From: Priapulus caudatus | Lineage: Eukaryota > Priapulida > Priapulimorpha > Priapulimorphida > Priapulidae | DNA length: 47,415 nucleotides | NCBI RefSeq assembly: GCF_000485595.1 | Contig: NW_014577124.1 | Coordinates: 308,834 to 356,248, forward strand | Reading direction: 5' to 3' | In this document: piece by piece, positions 1 to 12,404 of the stretch | Layout: every line of letters begins with the position of its first letter | Position numbering within the stretch: the stretch's first letter is position 1 | Notes under the pieces: generated by a model | Database searches by the model: none | Told to the model about the DNA's origin: nothing | Seen by the model: the letters and a program-made list of their open reading frames with translations, nothing else | Position numbers and translations under genes: made by a program

Positions 1-540
1 GCCCGCGGGAGAAAGCCGAGAGTAGAATCCGAGGGAAGTGGCGTGGCGGGTGGACCGGCCCGCGGGAGAAAGCCGAGAGTAGAATCCGAGGGAAGTGGCG
101 TGGCGGGTGGACCGGCCCGCGGGAGAAAGCCGAGAGTAGAATCCGAGGGAAGTTGCGTGGCAGGTTCATTGGCCCTTGGGAGAAAGCCGAGGGTAGAATA
201 CGAGGGAAGTGACGTGGCGGGTTCATCGGCCCTCGGGAGAAAGCCGAGGGTAGAATCCGAGGGAAGTGGCGTGGCGGGTTCATCGGCCCTCGGGAGAAAG
301 CCGAGGGTAGAATCCGAGGGAAGTGGCGTGGCAGGGTGCATCGAGTACTGGAAACAGGGGGCATGCTGGGTTTAAGATGGGTGTGGATTCCGAGGGAGGA
401 GGGAAGCAGCGTGGCAGGTGCATCAAGTACTGGAAACAGGGTGGGGGGTGCTGGGTTTAAGGTGGGTGTTGTATTGGTTAAGGGGTTGGGGTATTTGCTA
501 CGGGGGAGGTATGGGTATGCGTATGGAAGTGAGTGAAGCA
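1..540. repeat. 57-bp GC-rich minisatellite (19-residue open repeat)
   Basis: About six copies of a 57-bp unit start near 1, 58, 115 and onward to about 330. They then degrade into two copies of a related unit containing a CATCRAGTACTGGAAACAGG segment (near 338 and 420). The period is a multiple of three and the plus strand is open from 43 to 375, reading as repeats with the core ARGRKPRVESEGSG. I see no splice context that ties it to the gene on the right, so it may be intronic satellite or part of a repetitive exon of that gene. Confidence 0.85.
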
Positions 541-807
541 GGAGTGAATAGAAAGGATTGTCATTCACTCCTGGTTCCACCATAGCAGCATCTATATGTG
601 TGGTGTAGTAAGGAGCGGTTGTGGTTTAGGTAGGTCTGTGGGAGGGAGATAGTGTATCGGGTATCAATATGAAAAAGTATGTCAAAGCAGGTGTTTCTTA
701 TTAATGTCCACTTTCATAGCACCATGTATTTTTTAACATGGTTTAGAACATTGTGCCAACAAGACAGTAGCGTTTTTAATAGCAGCTGATATTTTTACTG
801 GACACAG

Positions 808-1600
808 GGCAGTAACTATTCCATCGAGACGGTGGGTAGCGGTCAGTCGAGACAAACGCGCGTGAGAGTTGTGCAGACGACGGCAGCTGAGTTGAGTCAG
901 GCCCAGCAACAGGCAGGCCTGGTAGCCAGTCAAGTACAACAACAGGTGTGTTATGTTCCCCACTAGGCCGGCATGTGGCCACGATAGCCCGAATGAAATG
1001 TTCCCGTTAACATATCCATATTCTATATATGTGTGCAGATATATTCATGATGTAACTAATAAATTGTACTAATGAGAAAGAATAAATAGGTAAAGTGTAA
1101 AGATTGTTCGAACATATTCGAAATAATCACATTAAAATCTTGGGAAAAAACTTCCATGCTTCGTCTCCTTCGAGATTAATATGATGATGTGAATCGTAAC
1201 GTGCGTCTCAAGTAATGAAAATTAATAAGTTAATAAATAATAATACATAATCATCTATTATCAATAACACATTATTGTTATTATTAATGTTATTATTTAC
1301 AATTAGTATTATTAATTTATTTATTCTGACATTCACATTTCGCACTACGCCAGTCACAGTTGGGTGAGCAGGACAGTTCGTCCATCTTGGCTGACCTCAT
1401 CCGGGCAGCGGGCATCGTTGAGACGGTGCCACCACCAGGGGGCGTCGCGCGGAGCGCGGGGGAGTTCGTCGACGTCGCGGGCGGCGGCGGTGGCGGAGGC
1501 GGGGAGGAGAGCGGCGTCATGAATGACTTCAATGAGAGCGAGCTCGTGCATGCAGCACAGACTGCCAGCCGCACACCGGGTGAGAGAGAGATGGAGGAGA

Positions 1601-1656
<56 letters not shown>

Positions 1657-1864
1657 CTTCAATGAGAGCGAGCTCGTGCATGCAGCACAGACTGCCAGCC
1701 GCACACCGGGTGAGAGTGAGATGGAGGAGAGACAGTGAGAGTGAGAGAGAGAGAACGACTTCAATGAGAGCGAGCTCGTGCATACAGCACAGACTGCCAA
1801 CCGCACACCGGGTGAGAGAGAGATGGAGGAGAGAGAGTCAGAGAGAGAGAGAAAGAGTGAGGAA

Positions 1865-1915
<51 letters not shown>

Positions 1916-2031
1916 GAAAGAGAGAGAATGACTTCAATGAGGGCGAGCTCGTGCATGCAGCACAGACTGCCAGCTGCACACCGGGTGAGAGAGAGATGGA
2001 GGAGAGAGAGTGAGAGAGAGAGAGAGAGAGT

Positions 2032-2075
<44 letters not shown>

Positions 2076-5000
2076 GAGAGAGAAAACGACTTCAATGAGA
2101 GCGAGCTCGTGCATGCGGCACAGACTGCCCACCGCACGCCTGGTGAGAGAGAGAGATGGAGGAGAGAGAGAGAGAGACAGAGAGAGAGTGAGAGAGAGAG
2201 AAAGAGATGGAGAGAAAGAGAGAGAGAGAGATGGAGAGAGAGATGGAGGAGAGAGACAGAGAGAGAGTGAGAGAGAGAGAAAGAGATGGAGAGAAGGGGG
2301 GAGAGAAATGGGGGAAAATGAGATGGAGGAGAGAGAGTGGGAAAGAGAGATTGTGAGGCAAAGAGCGAGAGAGAGTGGGAGAGAGAGATTGTGAGGCAAA
2401 GAGCGAGAGAGAGAGGGAGAGGGATAGAGTGAGAAAGAGAGAGAGAGAGAGACAAGAGAGAGAAGGGGGTGAGAGAGACACTGTGTTATAGAGGTACAGA
2501 TAGAGAAGGGGGGGATAAAGACTGAATTGGCTAAAATTGCCAAAATGTTTCAATCAAATATTTCGTTTTTCATTCTGCAAGGTCCATCAGAACTTCAAGG
2601 TCAGTGGATACAGTACGAGATGCCCTCTAGTGGCGGGTCAGTGTTGAACGTTCCCGCAGGAGAGGATGGTGTATTTGATCCTTCAACGATGACAACACTG
2701 GTAGAACTAAGTGGCAAGGAGAGAAACAGCACTACACCAGATCTGCTGCAGGGTCAATATCTAACGTTAGGTACATTTCACTCTAAAATCCTGGAGCGTT
2801 GCTTATCACTATATAATGCCTCACTAATTCCTTTCACGCTTTCACTACGTTTAACCCTGACTTTGGCTCTGTGAATGATATGTGGAAAAGCTACCTTGGC
2901 TTTTACATCAACATTGGGTATGCTTGTGATTATTTATTACCTCTCACTCAGTGTGTTGTTTCTTTATTTTGTATGCAATGCTTATACCTTAGCTTACCAC
3001 ACCTTGTATATGAGTAGGTATGAGTAGCTTGTTACTTAGCTCAATGCTACCCTCTTTTTGGGGTTTAGGAAATGTATTACTGTGTATCTCACCCAGCTGT
3101 GTGTTTGATTTATAGAGTATATATTATTCACCTTCTAGCTCTCACCCAGTTCTGTGATTGGTCTATAATGTATGTATTACTTACCTCCCATCCAACACCC
3201 AGCCCCGTGATTGGTGTACAGTCTATCTACAGCTCTCATCTCTAACACGGGTTTTTGCAGAGCAAGCAGCGGACCTATTCTCGCAAGGTTTGCTAACGAG
3301 CGAAGGTGACGAGGTGCAAGTTATCTCAGGCGCCGCCGTCTCCACCGACCAGAACGTACGTCGTATGGGTAACCACGTGGCTCGCTCTAGTGCCACACGA
3401 GAGCGAAACACGTAACTGTCACCTGTAGCTAGCGAAGGAAACGAGTATTACTTCGGTATTGCACTCTGTTGTGTGACTGACTACAAAGCAGTCTCAGAGT
3501 CTTTGTGTTTGCGAAAACTCGGGTCCAGTGTTGTCGTTGTTGTGCACGGTAATGGAGGGACTGGATTACGTGAGCAGGTGTTTACTGTCTGTGTCTACTG
3601 TCTCGGTTAGCTAGTCAGATCACTTTACCCACGAATCGTATGCCTGTATTTTTGTTTAGAAGTACCTAGTCGTTAAGTAGGTAGTAAGTACAGTTGTTAA
3701 TGTTCTCAGATATTTTCGAGAGCTTTATCGCTTTTGGTTTGGCATGTGCCAGGTGGAGCCACCATCGGTGCATAAGCAGCCTCTTGTTGCTGGGCAGGCT
3801 CAGCTGTACGTAGATGGGTCAGGCATTAGCGTGGCTGCTGATAGCGCGGGCGTGGCTGCTACAGAGTTAGACCCGGCTACCGGTCTCTTCTATCCAAACT
3901 CTCAGCAGGTATTGAACCACGCACCATCACTGCATCCTTCCTGAAGCGCAGTCGGGCAAAATAGATTTCTTCCGTCGGATCGTTCACCGGCGATCCGCGC
4001 GCGTGATGATCGACGTGCGACGCTCGCTCCCTACGCGCGTGATGCCATTGCTTTCTCTCTCTCGGGCCGACAGGAGTCATCACGGCTGCCTGCCATCGCT
4101 CAGCCAGCGACCTCGGTTCAACTCGTTGTGACGACGCTGCCCTCTGGCGGCATCCAGCTTCAACAAGAGAGCATATCCAGCGGGGGAGCCGCGCTGCTGC
4201 AGGATCCGGGCGTACAGCTGCAGCGGCCGGCGCAGCAGGAGACTGCGGGCGTCATGGCGGCAGTGGAGGCGCCACCGTGCGATAACACAGCGACCGTCGC
4301 CAGTGCCGTGCAGGCGATCATGACGACGCGCGACGCGGCGGTGGTGGTGCAGACGACGGCGGGCGCCGGCGAATCGTCGGACGCCGGTCGGCGATTGAGC
4401 GCCGGCGATGGCGCCCCGTCTCGACACGGCAACCTGATGAGCGAGCTTACGGGGCTGGGAGCGATCGTGACGGGTGCCGGGACGAACGCGGGGCGAGCGC
4501 CGCAAGGTAGGTGACCGATTGGCGTGGCCGCTACAAGCTCGCGGTTCTTGCGTGATGTTGCGACCGTCTTACGGTGCTTCGTTTTAACTATTTTGCTGTT
4601 GTTGCTCCAGTTTAGATTGTAAAGTGAATGCAAACTGACAGTCTAAGCTGAGTTTATATAGATACACGTCCGCACGCACGCACACACACACACACATATT
4701 CTTTAGCCATTGTTATAATGACAAGTAATATGAGACAATGGCAGCAAATGATAGTATACATTATATCATATATGATTACATATACATATTAAAGTGTTCA
4801 TATATAATGCCTATGTAATATGCGAGTACGGTTTAAAGGGCAGCAAGTGCCATATGATAGCGTGCTCATAGTTTTAGGCTCATCTTGACATGAGTGCAGA
4901 TGGCTAGCTTGGTAGTAATCGCATGATCTCCGTACCGGAGTGATCCAGAGCAGAGAGACCGTGAGCAGAGAGAAGAGGAGAGAGGCCAGACCGTGCAAGT

Positions 5001-8000
5001 AGCAGGACCGTTCGCGAAACGAGATGCGTGCGAGCGTTCGGAGCGTCCCGTCAACCAGTATATTTGGGACCCCGCACAAATCTTAACCGCTCGCGTACGG
5101 TCACAGATAATTCGGGACGTGGGGCGGGGTAATCCGCTCCAAAAGACGAGTTGGGTTAAGTTGTTCTTCGAGCAGCACTGGGGGTCAAAGGCCTCGCCAA
5201 AGGTCAAAAGAAGGTGTCACAGAAAGAAGGGAGAACATTCACGAATCCTTAACTTTTAAAGTCTAAAGGGAGGAATGCCGAATTGCGGCAACATCATCTA
5301 AACGGCTGCGACCTAGGCTCGTGGATAGTGCGGAGTGAGTGAAGTAGACATCATGGGTAAGGAGAAAAAACCGAGAGAAGTGCCAACTGAGGAGAGGTAT
5401 GCCGAAATTGGAGGTCACAGGCTCAAAAGGTCAATGGCAGCCGGCAGATTTAGACATTTTCTGAAGGACAATGCGTCTGACGGAGCGATGTAGGAAAACT
5501 TTTTATTGTATTCACGGTGACGCTAGCATCTAGTCTATGGCATTATTGAAAGGACCATGGAAATCTAACTTTCTGCTGACGATGGCGAAGAGTAAAGTGT
5601 ACAAGATAACCTTTTTGGACATTGCAAGATGGATGGGTGTAAGTACTACCATAGGAATTTTGATGTACTGGGGTGCGTGTTAGAAAGAATGTTGGACTAG
5701 CCCGGGTTTGCTAGTAGATAATCTATACAACGGTGCCCTGGATTCATGAGGCTACAAAATGTCGAGACACGTGAAATTTCGAAAAAGCTAAATTTGGATT
5801 AAAGAAGGTTTATGGCTCCTATAAATCGTATAATTTAATATGGGCAATTTGCTGTACACCTGTCAGTTATGTGTACACCGTGACACCGTATGCCGAGCTA
5901 GCACCAAGAAGTGGGCTTACTCCAGTGCATGTGTTGGATCCGCCTACTGTGGGAGTTTTTTTGGCCAATTAAGTGTGGTCTACGAGAGCAGGGTATGTTA
6001 AGAGCCACCAACATGCGGCAGGAAAAGTGCGCTATCAGGTTGCAGTTCCATATTGGCGGAAGGAACCCTGTAGCGGTGTTTGGCGTGAGGGTAAAAAATG
6101 GATCGGTGCTTACCTATCACTGTCTACTGCACCGATAGTTGTATGCTACTACTATGATGGGAGCTTTCCATCCTTTAATCTTGAAGACACTTAAACGTAC
6201 GCGCCATCGATCGTGGCAACTTCGTGCAATAAACCGAGACCCAACGAACATGTCATTTTGAGAGGGTTCCTATGGATTACATCCCCTCGTGCACCTGTCC
6301 AAATGTTTCGGCGTGCTCCACTCGCTCGCAAGAACCAAATATTTGGTTGAAACCCTACAACAGGGTTTACTAGAATCCCACCACTCCACCACAGAGTCAC
6401 CGCAGTAGACGTTAGATGAGCGCTGTCGCTCTGCGGCACTTGTTTCCTGTTTCTCAGTTGCTGATGCAAAGAGTCGTTTGACGACCGTTACTGCCCTAGC
6501 ACAAGCGGATGTGGTCGCGATGCCGGCCATGTCAACACAGCTGGTGATGGGCGAGCCAGCTGGCACTTCCGTGACGGTAATATCGAGTGGGCTGGATACG
6601 TCCAGCATGAACGTCGAGGACTTTACTAGTCAGAGGCTAGCCGAGACTGAATACTTTGCCGTCAGTGATACTAGTAAGCGTGATGACTACTTATTTTTCC
6701 ACATTGTAGACAGCTTAGCGATATCATAGCACATTTTCCTTAGTGTTGTTGTCAGTAATGTTTGATACGTGTTTGGTACGTTTATGTAGCAATATATTTG
6801 AATCAGAAAGATATACTAGACAGAATGATACATGCTACACATCATGATATACATTACAAAGTATAACACATCCTACATAGAGTGGTATATGTTATACAAA
6901 ATGATACATGTTATACCATACTCTATACATTTTCTGGATTGAAACAGACCAAAATATGATATACGAAATAATGTATGTCATACAGAATGATATACGCTAT
7001 CTGAAATGATACGTGTAGAACGATATAATAAGGTTCAGTAAGAAAACGTACTGATGCATGTTTGCTCCATCACAGAGAAGGTTGGGTATGCATTGCCTGC
7101 GGAATTAATCTCACGCACACGCAAAAGAAAGATGGATGAGGGCAGCCAAGGATCAGTGAGCGGTGGCAGCTGGGTTAGGGCTGCGATGGGGTAAGCATCG
7201 GCACAATATAGAAGGCGAGCATTCTTGAATAAGTGTCTTAGTAAATAAGTAAAATCTTCCCACAAAATATCACGTAAAATGTGAAGAATCGAGCAAACAT
7301 CAGAATCGATTCATAAAATTAGTGAGCGCTTACGTAATCACAGTCATTTCACAAAAATCTGTATATGTATAAAATGATGTAGAATTAAATTAATTTTTGT
7401 ATGAAAATGAATAAACTGAGAGCGTTTTAATTTTACTGTGACGTGCTGCTGTAGGTTACTGGAGAAGGTATCCCGCTACAGAGGGGTGGGTCGCATGAAG
7501 GGTGAACTCAATGCTGCCGACTGGTTCAACAAACCCGGTGAGTCGTTAATGAAGTCTACTCACCACGCGACTGGTAGTAGGTGATGGCGTGTGCGAGGGG
7601 TCATTCCTGTTCACTTGTGTGTATCTGATAAACTAGCAATTTATCACCAGACTAAAGCTCGTTTCTATGCATACGAAGCAATGTGTTATATGCAGCAGTA
7701 AAAATATATGACTCGATTATGTAATTTAGCATTAGCTATATTTTCAATCAGGAGTGCAATAAGGAAATAAGGATATAAGACCCTTAAGCCTGGCGCACAC
7801 GTGAGTTATTTTACTCAAGTAAAATAACGCATGAGTCATTTTACTCACGTGTGCGGCAGATTTTCGTTGAGTAATTTGATGCATGCGTCATTTTACTCAC
7901 GTGTACGGCGGATTTTCGTCGAGTAATTTGACTCATGCGTCATTTTACTTGAGTAAAATAACTCACGTGTGCGCCGGGCTTTATGTCCTCCTGTTGTAAA

Positions 8001-8891
8001 GATCGGTGTCCAGCCAAAGCCATACTTTTATGCTGTATATTCATGTTATTATGGTTGTTTTTTATGTAGTTGACCTATCAGAGGCACCTGAGTATCTGAA
8101 AATCATCAAGACGCCAATGGACTTCAGTACCATTAGGAACAAACTTAAAGTAAGCTTTTGCACGTATGGTAAAAGTTTGCAAATAAGCATGTGAGCTGCT
8201 TGACTGTATAGAACCCCGTACGTCTGTTATAATATCACACGAGAGTTGAATATTCGAGTGTTTGAAGTTTCGATTTTCTTTAAATCGCTGTGATATTATT
8301 TGTCATTCGCTGTGATGAACCATGAGGCGGATGACAGACGATGGCTATATTATTAACTTTCAGGCAGGACAGTACGGCAACTTTGACGAATTCCACGCGG
8401 ACATGTTGCTGGTGAAGACCAACTGTCAGCTGTACAACCCGAGTGACCACGACGCGCGTAAAGACTGCGATGAAGTGTTCCAATTCTATGCGCAGGAGTA
8501 CAACAAGCTGATGGAGAAGTGGCAGACGGTAAATAGATTTACCCCTTTTTTGTATCTGGGTACATTACCTTTGTGCTCAATATGATGCACACATTTCGTA
8601 TCATCGGGGATATATATGAATAGTATCTGTAGGGGGGTTCAGCTGAACTTGTTCGTCTGCGGGATTCATTAGAAATTTCGGACAGTCAGGAGGCTTTAAA
8701 ACCAATCATGATTTGGTATTCGAAATATACTTTACACTTATTAACAATTAAATGGCTAAGGATGATTCAGATTTTCGTAGGCACTTTTGGCTACACTTTT
8801 CTTAGAACGTTTGTCTAATGTTTATGTACATTTCAATCTTCAGAGTCATCTGATGTCACCATCGAAAGTGCCATCCATGAGCAAGATTTAG
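808..8891 (+). CDS. Bromodomain protein, Gln/Ala-rich, 3' part of gene (12 exons)
   Basis: Phase-consistent exons: 808-945, 1360-1579, 2582-2770, 3261-3355, 3753-3908, 4074-4506, 6458-6673, 7076-7190, 7455-7537, 8070-8149, 8364-8528 and 8844-8891 (stop TAG). They give 645 residues; the 5' end lies outside the window. Most of the protein is low complexity: a Gln-rich start, a Gly run, and Ser/Thr/Ala/Val/Gln stretches typical of a transcriptional regulator. A basic stretch (SRTRKRKMDEG) in exon 7076 resembles a nuclear localisation signal. Exons 7455-8528 encode a bromodomain: ADWFNKPV leads into the ZA loop, then APEYLKIIKTPMDF, and the helix B/C region carries the acetyl-lysine-binding Asn in QLYNPSDHD. 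Bromodomains bind acetylated lysine on histones, so a chromatin role in the nucleus is expected. Only 15 residues follow the last bromodomain exon. I cannot assign it to a named bromodomain family. AATAAA at 9651 is a possible distal poly(A) signal. Confidence 0.8.
1510..2145 (+). repeat. Tandem copies of an exon end plus its splice donor
   Basis: The last ~60 bp of the exon ending at 1579 (core NDFNESELVHAAQTASRTP, then GTGAG) recurs in the GA-rich intron. Copies end at donor-like GGTGAG near 1711, 1811, 1984 and 2144, separated by GAGAGA tracts of varying length. Copies carry a few substitutions (CATGCA/CATACA, ACACCG/ACGCCT). The first copy is taken as the real exon end because it continues the upstream frame and joins in phase to 2582. 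Confidence 0.9.
1605..2460. repeat. (GA)n-rich microsatellite tract
   Basis: Long purine tract on the plus strand (GAGAGA with GGAGAGAGAT and AAAGAGAG variants), interrupted by the exon-end copies described separately. Ser/Leu-rich reading frames on the opposite strand are composition artefacts. Confidence 0.95.
4507..6457. other. Intron, 1.95 kb, no recognisable gene
   Basis: Intron between the 4074-4506 and 6458-6673 exons of the bromodomain gene. It holds a short (CA)n run near 4680. The 5,300-6,200 stretch has patchy reading frames (for example 5911-6138) that I could not match to a transposase or other family; it could be decayed mobile DNA. Confidence 0.6.
6826..7015. repeat. Degenerate AT-rich tandem repeat
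   Basis: Imperfect repeats of segments such as AGAATGATAYAC and TGATATAC, about 15-30 bp apart, lie in the intron just before the 7076-7190 exon of the bromodomain gene. No coding potential was seen. Confidence 0.55.
7787..7980. mobile_element. MITE with ~50-bp terminal inverted repeats and TTA target duplication
   Basis: The left end AGCCTGGCGCACACGTGAG is the inverse of the right end CTCACGTGTGCGCCGGGCT, and the match continues for about 50 bp. The 194-bp element is flanked by TTA at 7784-7786 and 7981-7983. A 3-bp TWA target duplication is typical of PIF/Harbinger elements, so it is probably a non-autonomous member. Each arm contains a smaller palindrome (GTTATTTTACTCAAGTAAAA type), and several ATGAGTCAT/TGAGTCA-like AP-1 motifs lie inside. 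It sits in the intron before the first exon encoding the bromodomain core. Confidence 0.85.
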
Positions 8892-10474
8892 ATGCCACGA
8901 GGCTGCGAGGATTTCAGCATTTGTTCATCAACGAGCGATAAAGAATACCTGCTTGTGTATCATATACCGTGCTGGTAGAGAGACGTATTTAATTTGTAGG
9001 GAATTTGTACCCCTACTTACTGCATTACGAGCTTTTATCAAGTGTCATACTTTGATAGTTAATCAAAGTTTGATAGTCATCATTGATGTATTTAGATGTT
9101 GTCTGTGATCGCATCTAAGCATCTCTTTAGAACGTGTTTGTACGTGCGGACGTAGTGCAGCTGAATCAATGTTTACTCGTGTTATTTCTGTATTTTTTTT
9201 ATTAACTCGGAGGAATGTGTAAATTACCTAGACATTCCAGACATGCGAAATACAAATACTCGACTTCTGAATGATATTTAATATAATCCGCGTGCATTTG
9301 ATAGCTTCGCTCAGAGTCGACGTTATCTCGTTGCATATCTGTATGTTATCTGCCTAAGATATCACATTCACTGTTTGCATGAGTAAGGGTACTTAGTACC
9401 AGTGTACATTAATTTGTAAGTATAACTGGGCTTGTATAGGAAGCTTTATCTCTAGGAGGACAAACGGGCTCAAATTAGATGTTGTATAGGTATAGTATCA
9501 ACGGATAAAAAGCAGGGAATGTTGATAGCAAGACCCTAAACAGATGTACAAAAGAACTAGTTTCTAAAATAGTATCATTTTTATTTCTCTACTGTTTTTC
9601 ACAATCATTAGAAAAATACGTTTTGTACATATTTAGTATGTTTTAGTAGGAATAAATAGATTTTACAGGAACGGAGGTGTTTATCTGCTATGGACAACGA
9701 AGCAAGCTCGACAAATCTAGAGTAGTAGACGCATCAACTTGTCACTGCTCGACGAATTACAAAACTAGGGTTACCATTCCTATTACGCTAGATATCTGAC
9801 AGTCTTGCTGACAAGAACGAAGCTAGCAAAGAAGTTAGCTGCACGATAATCGCTTCTAGGGCAATTTTACAGACCTGTTATATAAAACTATCAATTTAAA
9901 CTCAAATCAATCATGCCTAGAGTTACACATTTATAGCACAACCGAGTCCTTTCATCGTGACTACAGCACGTAACATCAGCAATGTCTACGTCATTCGCTG
10001 CTTTATATACATTACCCTGCAGTTGAGTTTAGACCGGCATATTCTCTCAACACCACGTTCGTTGCTACAAATAGAACCTGTACTAACTATACCCAGCGCA
10101 GAACAACTATAAAAGCACGCTCGCGCCGCAAGCAGCACTGCAAAAACCACAGCGCGCACAAAATACACGAGTAAAATTCGTGGAAAATCGTATAACAAAA
10201 TGAGAGCGAATCACACAAGCTCGCGGCTAAAATTCGCTGGATGATATGCTTACAGTCTCTAGCAGAGGAACTGCCATCTCCTGCGGCAGTGATGTTAACA
10301 TTTGAGATCTCACGACAGCCCACAGTCAGCTGGTAGGGGGTGGGGTTAAGACACAACCCGACATTTTATGAGCGACAAGAAATAGAACCCACACAAGTGG
10401 AACCTCACTAGAATTGCACGCTCATTATGTGAGGTTAGCACTAGGGGTACGGCTACACGGAACCAGCATCTGGA

Positions 10475-10725
10475 GGGAGACTCTTGGTAGGATGGGAGCT
10501 TGAGGGAGGGTCTTGACAGGATGGTAGGCTGGAGGGAGGGTCTTGGCAGGATGGGAGCTGGAGGGAGGGTCTTGGCAGGATGGGAGCTGGAGGGAGGGTC
10601 TTGGCAGGATGGAAGCTGGAGGAAGGGTCTTGGCAGGATTGGAGCTGGAGGGAGGGTCTTGGCAGGATGGGAGCCGGAGGGAGGGTCTTGGCAGGATGGG
10701 AGCTGGAGGGAGAAACCTGGCAGGT
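10475..10725. repeat. 29-bp minisatellite
   Basis: About eight copies of a 29-bp unit beginning GATGGGAGCTGGAGGGAGGG and ending TCTTGGCAG, with point differences (GGAAGCTG, GGAGCCGG). The period is not a multiple of three, so the open frames seen here cycle through three phases and are not evidence of a gene. Confidence 0.9.
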
Positions 10726-11834
10726 TGGTATGTTTAAATAGCGCGGGCAGAAAGACTACTCACTGACACATTCAAATATAGCTAAAATATCAACTACGAG
10801 ACACATATCGTACTGTGGAAGTACTTCGACGTAGTGATTAAATGCCTATACTATCTTAATTAGAATTCCTGGTTAAAAATGTACACCGATTCACGACGTA
10901 ATTGTTAGTATTTATAAAACAATAACTCTGGTTGGCTGGTTGATCGGACTTACGGGATAGAATGTGGAGACGGGGGTTTCATCAAAAATGTATATATGTG
11001 GCCCACATCATATCAACCACAACGAGCTTCAGATAAAAATTCCGACAGTGGTAGCCTAGTAGAAGAGTTGACTGTACAACAACGACGTCCAATAACCCCG
11101 AGTAATCTCACCAAGTTACAGGATCTAGTATAATATCATTGATAATACACATATAATATCATTGATCATACACCATTGATTATGCTTGTTATGTAGCCTT
11201 TGCAACTATTGCGAGTTGTAACGAATGCTCACACACAGTACGATATACTTAAACACATGTCACAAATGTACTTTTTATACAAACACGGGATACCAAAAGC
11301 ACAGTTGGCGTTTCTACCTGCATACAAATATGGAAGGAAATAGTGTTGTAGATTTAAAGTAAGCTCACTTTCTGTAGTCATTCATTCGCCCGAGTGGCTG
11401 GAACCACAAGCTAATTACCGAATGCAAATTCTTCAAGATAAAGAGCACTATAATTTCACACAACGATCGATAGAAAAATAATATAATTTACATTCAACAA
11501 AACATAGGCCCGTCACTAAGCCTTCGTCGTGTTAACCCGGTTATTATAGCATAGAAATATAAGTTAAGGTTTACCTTTCACCTGGTTAGCGAACACATGG
11601 TTGCTTTTTTCACTAAATACAACATACACACACATCCATTCATAGACGTAAGATGCAATTCAAGCAGTTTAACGCCATTTTGTCCAAGAAATATTTTGCA
11701 GACATTATATACGTTGCATACGTTATTCACAATGCTCAACATTATGTTACACTATTTTCACAACAATATAGCACTTTGCTTCTCCACTACCCAATAACCT
11801 TTCTCCTTCAATGGCATGGCTTTTTAAAAATTGA

Positions 11835-12110
11835 AAGAAAGGCAGTCAGAGGGGAAAAGAGGGGGAAAAGAGAATGAGATAGGAGAAGCAACGGAAGATT
11901 GAAAGAGAGAGAGAGAACGGAGAGAGTAGAGAGAGAGGCGGGAGGTAGAGGAAGGGGAGAGAGAAGGAGGGTGACGAGAGAGAAAGTATGTGGAGAAGAT
12001 CATTCCGAGATGAGCGATGTATGTGAGACGAGAAGAGCGGGGAGAGAGAGAGAGAGAGAGAGAGAAAACAGAGAGAGAGAGAGGAGAGAGAAGGATAGGA
12101 TGAAGAAAGT
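11835..12110. repeat. Purine-rich (GA)n region
   Basis: Diffuse GAGAGA/GGAGAG tract downstream of the TMTC4 stop codon. Reading frames here are low-complexity artefacts. Confidence 0.85.
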
Positions 12111-12404
12111 GAAAAAATGTATTAGCCATAACAAATGCTAAATGACAAATAGCGAATTTGACAACACCAGGCTCAGTACTGACACAACAGGACTCCTCCA
12201 TCTATCCATTACAACGCGGTCTTAATCTATCTACCTGACACATCGAACACACCCAACCAGCCTGAAAAATATATTTGCTACCTAACGCTACCAATCTATA
12301 ACAACATTCACCATACAGTTGCTGACGCGCGCAGCAGAACTCTGCTGCGGAGATGCTACGCTTTCATCTTTACCACGCAGTTGCTGATAGAACTCGTGTG
12401 AATG

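Larger units (their letters stand above)
8892..12404. other. Intergenic region between bromodomain gene and TMTC4
   Basis: Both flanking genes end here (convergent). Apart from the minisatellite (about 10,480-10,725) and the GA-rich tract (about 11,880-12,105) I see only AT-rich sequence with short unconvincing reading frames. AATAAA at 9651 may serve the bromodomain gene. Confidence 0.7.

Noticed and set aside
1354-2553. Long Ser/Leu-rich reading frames on the minus strand
   Set aside because: They are translations of the GA/CT microsatellite and overlap a supported plus-strand exon.
5911-6194. Possible transposase fragment (WEFFWPIKCGLREQG frame)
   Set aside because: No catalytic motif, terminal repeats or neighbouring open segments; cannot be supported.
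10500-10766. Gly/Trp-rich reading frames
   Set aside because: Produced by the 29-bp minisatellite; the period is not a multiple of three and there is no splice or homology support.
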